A DNA stretch of 7,953 nt from Phycisphaerae bacterium (GTDB lineage: Bacteria; Planctomycetota; Phycisphaerae; Sedimentisphaerales; Anaerohalosphaeraceae). Below the pieces are notes generated by a model that saw only the letters and a program-made list of their open reading frames with translations, did no database searches and was not told where the DNA came from. Shown in pieces: positions 1-5,398 of this stretch (positions are counted from its first letter, which is position 1; each line of letters begins with the position of its first letter). A program made the position numbers and the translations under genes. Where the stretch lies: positions 1 through 7,953 of the forward strand of contig SKKI01000236.1 of NCBI GenBank assembly GCA_007121565.1, read 5' to 3'.

Positions 1-242
1 ATTTCATTGCACATCGCAGCGACCAAATCGCGGTTCAGGGCGTCATCAGTCTTTGATATCTGAAATCGGTAGGTGTTGACAGCCATAATCTCCAGTGAAT
101 GGAGGGTTCGCAGGGCTTTTTTGACCTGACCGCGCTGACGGGGTGAAAGCCGGCCTCCGCGAAACGCGATCTGGTCATAGGTCATCGCCGGGCGGAGTAT
201 CGATGTGTCCGCGTGTGTGGCATCAGTATCTGTCATCGTCAT
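1..242 (-). CDS. Ferritin-like protein, COQ7/demethoxyubiquinone hydroxylase-like (N-terminal part, cut by window edge)
   Basis: The minus strand is open from an ATG at 242 to the window edge, giving the first 80 codons. The start could also be the ATG at 236; only a weak GAG precedes 242. After a polar tail of about 20 residues comes a conserved-looking stretch: TYDQIAFRGGRLS (21-33), then a helix with LRTLHSLEIMAVNTYRFQ (44-61) and AAMCNE (75-80). The pattern of a Glu in a first helix (E51) and a second helix ending in Glu (E80, where an ExxH di-iron motif would follow) fits the COQ7-like branch of ferritin-like di-iron proteins, from memory of that family. The iron ligands in the rest of the four-helix bundle lie outside the window, so enzyme activity is not shown. 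The gene diverges from the PNPOx-like gene at 391. No quinone-biosynthesis gene is visible nearby, and a role in ubiquinone synthesis should not be assumed. Confidence 0.6.
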   Translation of the reverse strand, partial: MTMTDTDATHADTSILRPAMTYDQIAFRGGRLSPRQRGQVKKALRTLHSLEIMAVNTYRFQISKTDDALNRDLVAAMCNE

Positions 243-302
243 GTCTCGTTGGCAACGGGTTTATCAGCAGTTCAGGATAGTCGCACAAATTCGACTACCC
301 TG

Positions 303-308
303 ATTATA
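303..308 (-). promoter_or_regulatory. Possible -10 box for the leftward ferritin-like gene
   Basis: Read on the minus strand this is TATAAT, a perfect -10 hexamer, about 60 bp upstream of the ATG at 242. No good -35 lies at 16-18 bp. A TTGTCA is found 21 bp upstream (330-335), and it overlaps the -35 of the divergent promoter. The region is AT-rich, so chance is possible. Confidence 0.3.
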
Positions 309-328
309 TTATAGGTTTCTTAAAAAGC

Positions 329-357
329 TTGACAAGGCTTAAAAATACCGATAATAA
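329..357 (+). promoter_or_regulatory. Sigma-70-type promoter for the PNPOx-like gene, with repeats that could be an operator
   Basis: A perfect -35 TTGACA (329-334) is followed by GATAAT (350-355, 15-bp spacer) or TAATAA (352-357, 17-bp spacer). Transcription would begin near 363 and give a leader of about 28 nt ending in a good Shine-Dalgarno (CAGGAG, 377-382). The -35 sits in an imperfect palindrome, AAGCTTGACAAGGCTT (325-340). The 10-mer TTAAAAATAC occurs twice (339-348 and 368-377). These may bind a regulator, but none can be named. Confidence 0.55.
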
Positions 358-390
358 AAAGAAAACTTTAAAAATACAGGAGTTTGCGAT

Positions 391-783
391 ATGAATCTTG
401 CTGGATATTTTGAAAATGTAAGCGGGACAGGCATCCTGGCGACCTGCGATCCCGGCCATGATGTCGATCTGGCGATTTACGCCAAACCCCATGTGGTCGA
501 TCCGGAAACAGTTGCCTTTGTGATGAAAGAACGCCTCAGCCACCAGAACCTGCGCAGCAATCTTCAGGCGGCCTATATGTTCATCGAAGAGGGCAAAGGC
601 TACAAGGGGCTGCGGATGTATTTGACGATGATTCGGGAGGAGAAAAACCAGTCTCTTGTCGAGGTGCTGCGTCAAAAACAGCCCTGCATTTATCCGGCCG
701 AGGATGATTCCGATAAATTCCTGGTCTTTTTCCGGGTAAACCGCACCCGCCCCCTGGTCGGTGATGGGCCGTTAAAGCTTTAA
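391..783 (+). CDS. Pyridoxamine 5'-phosphate oxidase-like FMN-binding split-barrel protein
   Basis: This 130 aa protein resembles the small PNPOx-like split-barrel family. It opens with MNLAGYFENVSGTGILAT, continues with a strand ending in DLAIYAKPHVV (26-36), then TVAFVMKERLSHQNLRSN (40-57), AAYMFIEEGKGYKGLRMYL (60-78) and a closing strand KFLVFFRVNRTRPLVG (109-124). The R-L-x-H-x-N-L-x-x-N segment and the FIEEGxGYKG turn are hallmarks I recall from this subgroup, which binds FMN, F420 or heme as a dimer. The length suits a single-domain member. The substrate is unknown, and true PNP oxidase (PdxH, over 200 aa) is unlikely. The start is fixed by CAGGAG 8 nt upstream. It has its own promoter, and an 86-bp gap separates it from the next gene. 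Confidence 0.75.
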   Translation: MNLAGYFENVSGTGILATCDPGHDVDLAIYAKPHVVDPETVAFVMKERLSHQNLRSNLQAAYMFIEEGKGYKGLRMYLTMIREEKNQSLVEVLRQKQPCIYPAEDDSDKFLVFFRVNRTRPLVGDGPLKL

Positions 784-869
784 AAGGCCTATAAAATTAC
801 CGAACCCTCCCCGCTACTGCGCAGTATCTAAAAATAGTACAGAGCGTATGTTATAGCTGGGAGACGCCA

Positions 870-1118
870 ATGACGTGGTTTGAAGCTGAAGAAATTGACA
901 TATATTTAAAAAAACTCGAGCGCATGCTGGACGAATGGCGGATGGCTCCGATGGAGATGCGGATTGAGGCGGCCGAGCTGTCTCGTGTACGGGAAAAGGT
1001 AGAAGTTGTTTCAAATGATGATACACAGAACCCTGTTTTGCGGGAGTATCTGTCTGAAATGAAACACCGCATAGAAGTCTGTAAGGGCCAAATTCACGAA
1101 CGCCTCAAGCGAAAATAG
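870..1118 (+). CDS. Small helical hypothetical protein (82 aa)
   Basis: I do not recognise this gene. A GGGAG at 859-863, 6 nt before the ATG, supports it. The protein is rich in Glu, Lys, Arg and Met and looks almost wholly helical. Residues 5-45 form one charged amphipathic helix (YLKKLERMLDEWRM near 12-25), a short polar break, SNDDTQNP, lies at 48-55, and a second helix follows (58-80) ending in a basic RLKRK. There is no signal peptide, membrane segment or Cys pair. A small helical-hairpin or coiled-coil protein is the most that can be said. It lies between the PNPOx-like gene and the MBL-fold hydrolase on the same strand, but both gaps (86 and 169 bp) are large enough for independent transcription. 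Confidence 0.6.
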   Translation: MTWFEAEEIDIYLKKLERMLDEWRMAPMEMRIEAAELSRVREKVEVVSNDDTQNPVLREYLSEMKHRIEVCKGQIHERLKRK

Positions 1119-1221
1119 TCAGCGGCCGGTTTTTTTTCTTAGATAATACGGTCCATAATACAGACTATTCCATACGCCATGAGGCGAGATTAAAGCGCAT
1201 GTGTGCACCTTCAAAATCCCC

Positions 1222-1256
1222 TTGCTGTTGCGCTGTTTTCTGTTACAGTAGCAACA
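1222..1256 (+). promoter_or_regulatory. Weak promoter overlapped by an inverted repeat, upstream of the MBL-fold hydrolase
   Basis: TTGCTG (1222-1227) and TACAGT (1244-1249) are 16 bp apart and would start transcription about 32 nt before the hydrolase ATG. TGTTGC at 1226-1231 is the inverse of GCAACA at 1251-1256, with CTG (1233-1235) and CAG (1246-1248) pairing inside. This imperfect inverted repeat sits on the putative -10 and could be an operator. Both hexamers are only partial matches. Confidence 0.3.
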
Positions 1257-1287
1257 CTTTTCGAGATAATTTCACAGGATCGTATCA

Positions 1288-1932
1288 ATGAAGATTGAAA
1301 CCATCGTATTAGGGGATTTTGAGGCAAATTGTTACAGCGTGCGAAGCGACCAGACGGCCACGACGTGTCTGCTGATCGATCCGGGGCTCAACCCTGAGCC
1401 GCTGGTGCACTTTCTGACTAAAAATAAACTGACGCCGGAGGCGATTGTCCTGACGCACGGCCACGCCGACCATATCGGCGGCGTCGAGACGGTTCGCCAG
1501 CATTGGCCGGACGTCAAAGTTGCGATTTCCGAGCGGGACGCTGAGATGCTGACCGACCCGGCCAGTAACCTTTCTATCCTCGCCCAGGTCATGGTTCAGG
1601 CCAGGGCCGCGGATATCTGCCTGGTTGACGGCCATCGCTATTTTGAGGCGGCGGGTTTGCGTTTTGAGATCATTCATACCCCCGGCCATTCACCGGGCGG
1701 CATTTGCCTGTACAACTCCGAGCAGGGGATTCTGTTCAGCGGCGACACACTGTTTGCCGGTTCGGTGGGACGGTCGGATTTCCCCGGCGGCGACCACGAC
1801 CTGCTGATTGACCGCATTAAGCACAAGCTATTGATTCTTCCCGAACAGACCCGTGTCTACCCCGGCCACGGCCCGGCCACGACCCTTCGCTCCGAAAAAC
1901 GCCACAATCCCTTTTTGGTTGAAGACGCCTGA
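1288..1932 (+). CDS. MBL-fold metallo-hydrolase, glyoxalase II-like (YcbL type)
   Basis: This 214 aa protein has the full metal-binding set of the metallo-beta-lactamase fold: THGHADH (H57, H59, D61, H62), H134 in TPGHSPGG, D153 in SGDTLF and H194 in YPGHGP. GRSDFPGG (161-168) and the C-terminal RxEKRxNPFL are typical of the short glyoxalase II-like group. These are cytosolic enzymes with two metal ions that hydrolyse thioesters such as S-lactoylglutathione or related substrates. The C-terminal glutathione-binding domain of full glyoxalase II (about 250 aa) is absent, so the true substrate is open. The start is set by AGGA 8 nt upstream. The gene stands alone, and the two-way terminator at 1998-2036 lies 65 bp after its stop. 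Confidence 0.88.
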   Translation: MKIETIVLGDFEANCYSVRSDQTATTCLLIDPGLNPEPLVHFLTKNKLTPEAIVLTHGHADHIGGVETVRQHWPDVKVAISERDAEMLTDPASNLSILAQVMVQARAADICLVDGHRYFEAAGLRFEIIHTPGHSPGGICLYNSEQGILFSGDTLFAGSVGRSDFPGGDHDLLIDRIKHKLLILPEQTRVYPGHGPATTLRSEKRHNPFLVEDA

Positions 1933-1997
1933 TAAACTCCAATAGCCGGCCGCTTCAGGGTCAAACGACAGGCATACAGGAAATGACGGCAGCACAA

Positions 1998-2036
1998 AAA
2001 AGCCGGCCACAGCCCCCAGTGCTGTGATCGGCTTTT
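1998..2036. terminator. Bidirectional intrinsic terminator between convergent genes
   Basis: AAAAGCCG (1998-2005) pairs with CGGCTTTT (2029-2036), and CACAGC (2008-2013) pairs with GCTGTG (2021-2026). This gives a 14-bp stem broken by one 2x2 internal loop, with a 7-nt end loop. Read leftward the stem runs into six T residues; read rightward into four. It lies between the hydrolase stop (1932) and the minus-strand stop (2125) and can serve both genes, best the minus-strand one. Confidence 0.8.
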
Positions 2037-2124
2037 GCGCGAAAGTTGTGTCCCTCAAACCGGACCACATCTGCCGCATTCGATACCGAAAACAGGCCTA
2101 AGCGCTGTTCCCGGTCGCAGGCAG

Positions 2125-2424
2125 CTACTGCCCGCTGGTCTGTCGCTGCTGGGCAATCCGCGTTTTGAGGGCGCGGATCGCTTTGACTGCATGTTCCTCG
2201 GCGAAGTGTATCACTGTATCCATTCCCGCACGCATGGCCGCGATGCGCTGCTGCGAACATGCGCCGGTGTCATCGACTTGTGTTTGCCTCTGTGCGTAAT
2301 ACTCGTCATTGCCCTCATCGTCGTATGCGGTTTCCGGCGGGGGGGCCAATACATACACTGCCGTTATAAATCCCGCAAAATACAGAATCAGGCTGAACAT
2401 AAGCGTGGTTCGCCATCGACCCAT
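2125..2424 (-). CDS. Small single-span membrane protein, hypothetical (99 aa)
   Basis: I do not recognise the family. The start at 2424 is chosen because AGGAGAG (2431-2437) lies 6 nt upstream; the open frame extends 17 codons further, but that stretch contains the ribosome-binding site. The protein starts MGRWRTT, followed by a hydrophobic segment at about 8-27 (LMFSLILYFAGFITAVYVLA). APPPETAY follows, then an acidic linker DDEGNDE (35-41), and a C-terminal helix (about 56-95) with an Arg/Lys-rich end, KAIRALKTRIAQQR. Positive residues before the span suggest the N-terminus faces inward and the rest lies in the periplasm. There is one Cys (56) and no lipobox. It may be an anchor or accessory factor. 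Its transcript should end at the hairpin at 1998-2036. Confidence 0.6.
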   Translation of the reverse strand: MGRWRTTLMFSLILYFAGFITAVYVLAPPPETAYDDEGNDEYYAQRQTQVDDTGACSQQRIAAMRAGMDTVIHFAEEHAVKAIRALKTRIAQQRQTSGQ

Positions 2425-2489
2425 AAATCTCTCTCCTGCGCTGAATTCTTCTCTTCTCGCCGCTGCCGTGGGCACTTGCCTAAGATTTC

Positions 2490-2508
2490 CTTACACCTAA
2501 AACGTAAG
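2490..2508. repeat. Inverted repeat upstream of the small membrane-protein gene
   Basis: CTTAC (2490-2494) and GTAAG (2504-2508) are complementary with a 9-nt loop. The flanking TTTC and AAA extend pairing with one bulge (2486-2511). It lies about 65 bp upstream of the start at 2424 and could be an operator or a weak hairpin. No clear promoter was found here. Confidence 0.25.
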
Positions 2509-2515
2509 AAATAAA

Positions 2516-2542
2516 CGCCCCTCAGGCAAATCGCGAAGGGCG
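2516..2542 (-). terminator. Weak possible terminator after the flavodoxin pseudogene
   Basis: On the minus strand CGCCC (2542-2538) can pair with GGGCG (2520-2516), followed by TTTATTTCTT. The stem is only 5 bp with a loop of about 17 nt, so it is marginal. Its place about 75 bp after the pseudogene stop at 2616 is suitable. Confidence 0.3.
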
Positions 2543-2615
2543 AAATTTGGAATGAAAGGGAACAGTTGTGTGAGGGTAAGTCGCCCGCCAAATCCAGGCA
2601 TTGGCCGAGGCGGTG

Positions 2616-2982
2616 CTATTGGACCAAGTGTCGTCCGGCTCGTAAGGCGCGTTGTTTGTGGGGTTCGCTAAGGGGCGTGTCGGCCTCAATCGCGACCTTG
2701 CCGAAATAGAGTTTTCCTGCTGTGGCGGCCCCCAGGCAATCGGCACAGGCTTTCAGCGTCCGAAACGTGCCGCCAAACGCGATGCGTCCGATAAACGCCG
2801 GACACGCGCTGGATGTCATCAGCAGAGCTTTCTTCTGTTTCTTCTTGTTGCGCATTTTGGGAATCGGCTGTCCCCACGGCCATTGGGCATAGCAAATCAG
2901 CCGCTCAGTAAATTGCTTCATCTACGGCCGTGTCGATTATCCGGCCTTTGCGGTATGTGCCTACGACGGCAATAACGTTCAT
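2616..2982 (-). pseudogene. Flavodoxin-family NAD(P)H-dependent oxidoreductase, inactivated by internal deletion and frameshift
   Basis: Two pieces of one flavodoxin-like protein lie in different frames. The first starts at an ATG at 2982 with a good AGGA (2991-2994) and reads MNVIAVVGTYRKGRIIDTAV, then DEAIY and a TGA (2907-2905). This is the first strand and FMN-phosphate loop. The second frame, open from 2921 to a stop at 2616, carries the C-terminal half: FTERLICYAQWPWG, KKALLMTSSACPAFIGR, TLKACADCLGAATAGKLYFG. Intact relatives are, from memory, about 190-220 aa; here only about 125 aa remain, so about 70-90 residues are missing, including the Cys-containing and flavin-contact middle. At the junction one stretch, ATGAAGCAATT, can be read as both D-E-A-I and M-K-Q-F, so a short direct repeat may have caused the deletion. 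The gene follows the aminotransferase by 14 bp and was probably its operon partner. The C-terminal frame has no ribosome-binding site of its own, so a functional product is unlikely. Confidence 0.75.
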
Positions 2983-2996
2983 TGTTGCTGTCCTTT

Positions 2997-4133
2997 CTAT
3001 CGTCCTCGGTCGATCTCATCCAGCGCGGCGGCCAATTCATCGCGCACCAGCCGCGCTTCGTCCATTGTCAGGTTGTTATGGAACGGCAGCGCCATGGTCC
3101 GCTCACAGACCGCGTCGGTGATCGGAAAATCGCCTTGTTTGTAACCGAACCGCTCGACCATAAACGGCTGCAGATGAGTCGGCGGGAAATAATTGCTCAC
3201 CTGGATCCCCCGCTCGAGCATCTTGCCGATCAGGGCGTTGCGCTGCTGGGCCGAATACTGCTCGGCCAGACGAATCACATACACAAACCAGCTCATCCGT
3301 GCCTCGTCCGGCTCACACGGCACGACAATGCGCCTCTCGTCGGCCAGCAGGGCCGCGTACATCTGAGCGACCGCCGCCCGTTTTTCAATAAACGACTCAA
3401 TCCGGGAAAGCTGCACAATCCCCAGCGCACAATTGATATCGCTGAGCCGGTAGTTGTACCCCATCCGCTCGTGGGCCAGCCAGCCGCCGCCCCGGCCGCG
3501 TCCCTGGTTGCGCAGCGAATAGCACAACTCCGCCAGCCGGTCGTCGTCGGTGACGATCATCCCGCCCTCGCCGGTGGTCATCTGCTTGTTCGGATAAAAC
3601 GCGAACACTCCCGCATCGCCGAATGTCCCGGCCATTTTGCCGCCCAGCGTTGAGCCCAGCGCCTCACAGCAGTCCTCAATAATCCGCAGGCCGTGTCTGT
3701 CGGCAATCGCACAGACCGCGTCCATTCCGGCCGGATTGCCGAAGACCTCCACCGGCACGATGGCTTTGGTTTTGGGGGTGATTTTTTCGGCAATCTTGGC
3801 CGGGTCGATATTCAGGCTCACCGGGTCGATATCCGCAAACACCGGGGTTGCCCCGGTCATCAGGATGAAATTGACCGTCGCGATGAACGTAAACGGCGTG
3901 GTAATCACCTCATCGCCCGGGGCCAGTTCCATCGCCTCGGCACACAAAAACAGCCCGCTGGTGCCGCTGTTGACCGCTACGGCATGTTTGCGTCCCACAT
4001 ACGCCGCAAACGCTGCCTCAAACTCGCCGAGCTTGGGCCCCAGCGACAGATTCGGACTGCGCAGCACCTGGCACACCGCGTCAATTTCCGCCTCGGTAAT
4101 GTCCGGTCGGGACAAATGAACCCGCATCTGCAT
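2997..4133 (-). CDS. DegT/DnrJ/EryC1/StrS family sugar aminotransferase
   Basis: This 378 aa protein has full family length. It is a PLP-dependent fold type I aminotransferase of the kind that makes amino sugars for surface glycans, pilin glycosylation or antibiotics from nucleotide keto-sugars with glutamate or glutamine as donor. Visible landmarks are the SxGxSxxG-like NSGTSGLFL (55-63), TTPFTF (78-83) and VFADID (98-103), followed by IIEDCCEALG (151-160) with D154 for the pyridine nitrogen. FYPNKQMTTGEGGM (179-192) carries the Schiff-base lysine K183, and YNYRLSDINCALG (226-238) follows. ATG 4133 is chosen because AGGA (4142-4145) is 8 nt upstream; M3 is a possible alternative. A good promoter lies at 4176-4203. 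Its only operon partner is the broken flavodoxin gene. No glycosyltransferase or sugar dehydratase is adjacent, so the sugar cannot be named. Confidence 0.92.
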   Translation of the reverse strand: MQMRVHLSRPDITEAEIDAVCQVLRSPNLSLGPKLGEFEAAFAAYVGRKHAVAVNSGTSGLFLCAEAMELAPGDEVITTPFTFIATVNFILMTGATPVFADIDPVSLNIDPAKIAEKITPKTKAIVPVEVFGNPAGMDAVCAIADRHGLRIIEDCCEALGSTLGGKMAGTFGDAGVFAFYPNKQMTTGEGGMIVTDDDRLAELCYSLRNQGRGRGGGWLAHERMGYNYRLSDINCALGIVQLSRIESFIEKRAAVAQMYAALLADERRIVVPCEPDEARMSWFVYVIRLAEQYSAQQRNALIGKMLERGIQVSNYFPPTHLQPFMVERFGYKQGDFPITDAVCERTMALPFHNNLTMDEARLVRDELAAALDEIDRGR

Positions 4134-4175
4134 AAGTATTGTCCTGCTGATGTTGATTAGGGATTAAAACAGAAC

Positions 4176-4203
4176 ACTATACGCTGACTGGAACAGATGT
4201 CCA
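4176..4203 (-). promoter_or_regulatory. Sigma-70-type promoter of the aminotransferase gene
   Basis: On the minus strand TGGACA (4203-4198, five of six matches) and TATAGT (4181-4176, five of six) are 16 bp apart. Transcription would start near 4169 and leave a leader of about 35 nt containing the AGGA before the ATG at 4133. Confidence 0.55.
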
Positions 4204-4253
4204 GAGAAAACTGCCGGCATCGAAGAGTTCGTGAGGATACCATTTGCCCGCAA

Positions 4254-4264
4254 GGCCGTGCTAC
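4254..4264 (-). repeat. Relic end of the GTAGCAC intergenic repeat
   Basis: On the minus strand this reads GTAGCACGGCC, identical to the first 11 nt of the element at 7019-7066. Neither internal hairpin is present, so it would be a decayed or solo end. An 11-nt match is suggestive, not decisive. Confidence 0.35.
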
Positions 4265-4282
4265 TTTAAGCAAGTAAATGGT

Positions 4283-4312
4283 TTGACAAGCCGTGGTGTT
4301 TTCGTTTAGGAT
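4283..4312 (+). promoter_or_regulatory. Candidate promoter of coaD, very close to the start codon
   Basis: A perfect -35 TTGACA (4283-4288) is followed after 18 bp by TAGGAT (4307-4312, four of six). The start point would fall around 4319, two or three bases before the ATG at 4322. The same bases also look like a Shine-Dalgarno (AGGA 4308-4311, AGGG 4313-4316). Either the -10 is real and the mRNA is near leaderless, or AGGA/AGGG is the ribosome-binding site and the promoter lies elsewhere. Confidence 0.35.
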
Positions 4313-4321
4313 AGGGTTACT

Positions 4322-4846
4322 ATGGAATATAACCCAATTACGGCGATATTTCCGGGATCGTTCGATCCGCTGACCAACGGGCATCTGGACGTCATCGCGC
4401 GGGGTACGAAGCTGTTCAGCCATCTGATTGTGGCGGTCGGGCAGAACCCGGACAAAGACGAACTTTTTACCAAGGCCGAGCGGGTTGCGATGATCTGTGA
4501 GCTGGTGGCCGACATGCCGCGGGTTTCGGTGGAAAGCTACGACTGTCTGACGGTGAAATTTGCCGCGCAAAAGCAGGCTAATGTGATGCTTCGCGGCCTG
4601 CGGAACCTGACGGATGTCGAATACGAGTTTCAGTTGGCGATGACCAACCGGACGGTGGCGGGCATCGAGACGGTGTTTGTGATGACCAGCGAGGAATACG
4701 GGTATGTGAACTCTACAATGGTGCGGCAATTGGCCCTGCTCGGCGGGGATGTGAGCAAACTGGTCCCGCCTCTGGTCTTTTCGCACCTGCAGGACAAACT
4801 GCGCAAGCACAAGCCGCGCAATAATAATAACGATGTGCCGGAGTAG
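4322..4846 (+). CDS. coaD: Pantetheine-phosphate adenylyltransferase (CoA biosynthesis)
   Basis: CoaD transfers AMP from ATP to 4'-phosphopantetheine, giving dephospho-CoA, the fourth of five steps to coenzyme A; it is a cytosolic hexamer in known cases. The protein shows the nucleotidyltransferase TxGH motif in FPGSFDPLTNGHLD (10-23), followed by VAVGQNPDKDELFT (37-50). The conserved MLRGLRNLTDVEYEFQLA (89-106) includes the substrate-binding R91. The STMVRQLALLGGDVSKLVP segment (131-149) takes the place of the usual ISSSxVRE...G motif. At 174 aa it is slightly longer than the common 159-165 aa because of a polar tail, KHKPRNNNNDVPE, encoded partly by an AAT triplet run. The start is placed at the ATG that puts the first strand directly before PGSFDP. 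The QueD-like gene follows 40 bp later and may be co-transcribed. Confidence 0.96.
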   Translation: MEYNPITAIFPGSFDPLTNGHLDVIARGTKLFSHLIVAVGQNPDKDELFTKAERVAMICELVADMPRVSVESYDCLTVKFAAQKQANVMLRGLRNLTDVEYEFQLAMTNRTVAGIETVFVMTSEEYGYVNSTMVRQLALLGGDVSKLVPPLVFSHLQDKLRKHKPRNNNNDVPE

Positions 4847-4850
4847 AACA

Positions 4851-4884
4851 AAATTAAGAATTAAAAATTAAGAATTAAAAATTA
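4851..4884 (+). repeat. 14-bp AT-rich tandem repeat, 2.4 copies
   Basis: AAATTAAGAATTAA occurs at 4851-4864 and again at 4865-4878, followed by AAATTA (4879-4884). It fills almost the whole gap between coaD and the QueD-like gene and ends 2 bp before that gene's ATG, where a Shine-Dalgarno would be expected. It could be an upstream AT-rich element, an unstructured mRNA entry site, or only slippage-prone spacer. Confidence 0.9.
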
Positions 4885-4886
4885 TC

Positions 4887-5258
4887 ATGTACTGGATATT
4901 TGTTGACACTGAGTTTGAGGCCTCCCATGGGCTGCGGCTTGCCGACGGCACGCGGGAAGAGGTGCACGCCCACCGCTGGCAGGTGACCGCGGCGGTTTGT
5001 TCGGCGGAGCTGGACGGGCAGGGCTTTGTGATGGACTTTGTGGAGCTAAAACAGCTTCTTGACGCGACTGTTAAGCCGCTGACGGGCAAGCCGCTGGAAA
5101 AAGTGTGCTGTTTTGGCGGCGGCAATGCCTCGGCCGAGGCGGTCGCCGGTCTGCTGTATGATGCGCTGGCCGCGCGCATCGTGCCGCCGGGACGGCTGGA
5201 CTACATAGAGGTAACCGAGGCGGCCGGCTGCCGGGCACGGTATCGGCCCAACGGCTGA
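4887..5258 (+). CDS. 6-pyruvoyl-tetrahydropterin synthase/QueD family protein, atypical active site
   Basis: This 123 aa protein has the length and layout of the PTPS/QueD fold, which acts on dihydroneopterin triphosphate in pterin or queuosine (7-deazaguanine) synthesis. The three zinc histidines are visible: H14 in FEASHGLRL, and H27 and H29 in VHAHRW. Other family marks are GFVMDFVELK (46-55), NASAEAVAGLLYDAL (80-94) and VTEAAGCRARY (109-119). Two catalytic features are missing. Canonical QueD has a Cys four residues before the HxH; here that position is R23. The LDHxxLN segment holding the catalytic His is replaced by PLTGKPLEK. It may therefore catalyse a different pterin reaction, or only bind one. 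No Shine-Dalgarno precedes the ATG; the upstream bases are the AT repeat. No other queuosine or folate gene is adjacent. Confidence 0.78.
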   Translation: MYWIFVDTEFEASHGLRLADGTREEVHAHRWQVTAAVCSAELDGQGFVMDFVELKQLLDATVKPLTGKPLEKVCCFGGGNASAEAVAGLLYDALAARIVPPGRLDYIEVTEAAGCRARYRPNG

Positions 5259-5329
5259 CATCCGCACGCGCGGGAGCATTTATTCTCCGGCCGAGGGTTA
5301 TTTTTGTCGATATGCACTATGATGCGTAG

Positions 5330-5335
5330 TATAAT
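5330..5335 (+). promoter_or_regulatory. -10 box of the mcsA-mcsB promoter
   Basis: A perfect TATAAT lies about 64 bp before the mcsA ATG. The best -35 candidate, TTGTCG (5304-5309), is 20 bp upstream, longer than ideal. No CtsR-type heptad direct repeat, which controls this operon in Firmicutes, was seen around it. Confidence 0.45.
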
Positions 5336-5398
5336 TAACATTTTGTGTTTACAATCGCGCTGACTTTTTGTCGCGTGAACTTTGATTGAGGAAGAACT

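Noticed and set aside
1119..1140. CGGCCG followed by eight T residues after the 82 aa gene, as an intrinsic terminator
   Set aside because: The GC palindrome leaves no loop and no longer stem was found, so it cannot be supported as a terminator, although the T tract is striking.
2035..2514. 159-codon plus-strand frame opposite the small membrane-protein gene
   Set aside because: No ribosome-binding site, it starts inside the terminator region, and its composition is unlike a protein. The minus-strand gene has a clear start signal.
2522..2746. Minus-strand frame running past the end of the flavodoxin remnant
   Set aside because: It is in a different frame from the recognisable flavodoxin C-terminus and lacks a start signal or familiar motif.
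4157..4810. 217-codon minus-strand frame opposite coaD
   Set aside because: Its sequence (rich in His, Gln, Arg) has no family-like pattern, and coaD on the plus strand is unmistakable.
4812..4833. AAT triplet run at the 3' end of coaD giving four Asn
   Set aside because: Only four repeats in a non-conserved tail. Probably a neutral extension.
5259..5290. Small GC hairpin CCGC/GCGG after the QueD-like gene as terminator
   Set aside because: Only a 4-bp stem and no proper T tract directly after it.
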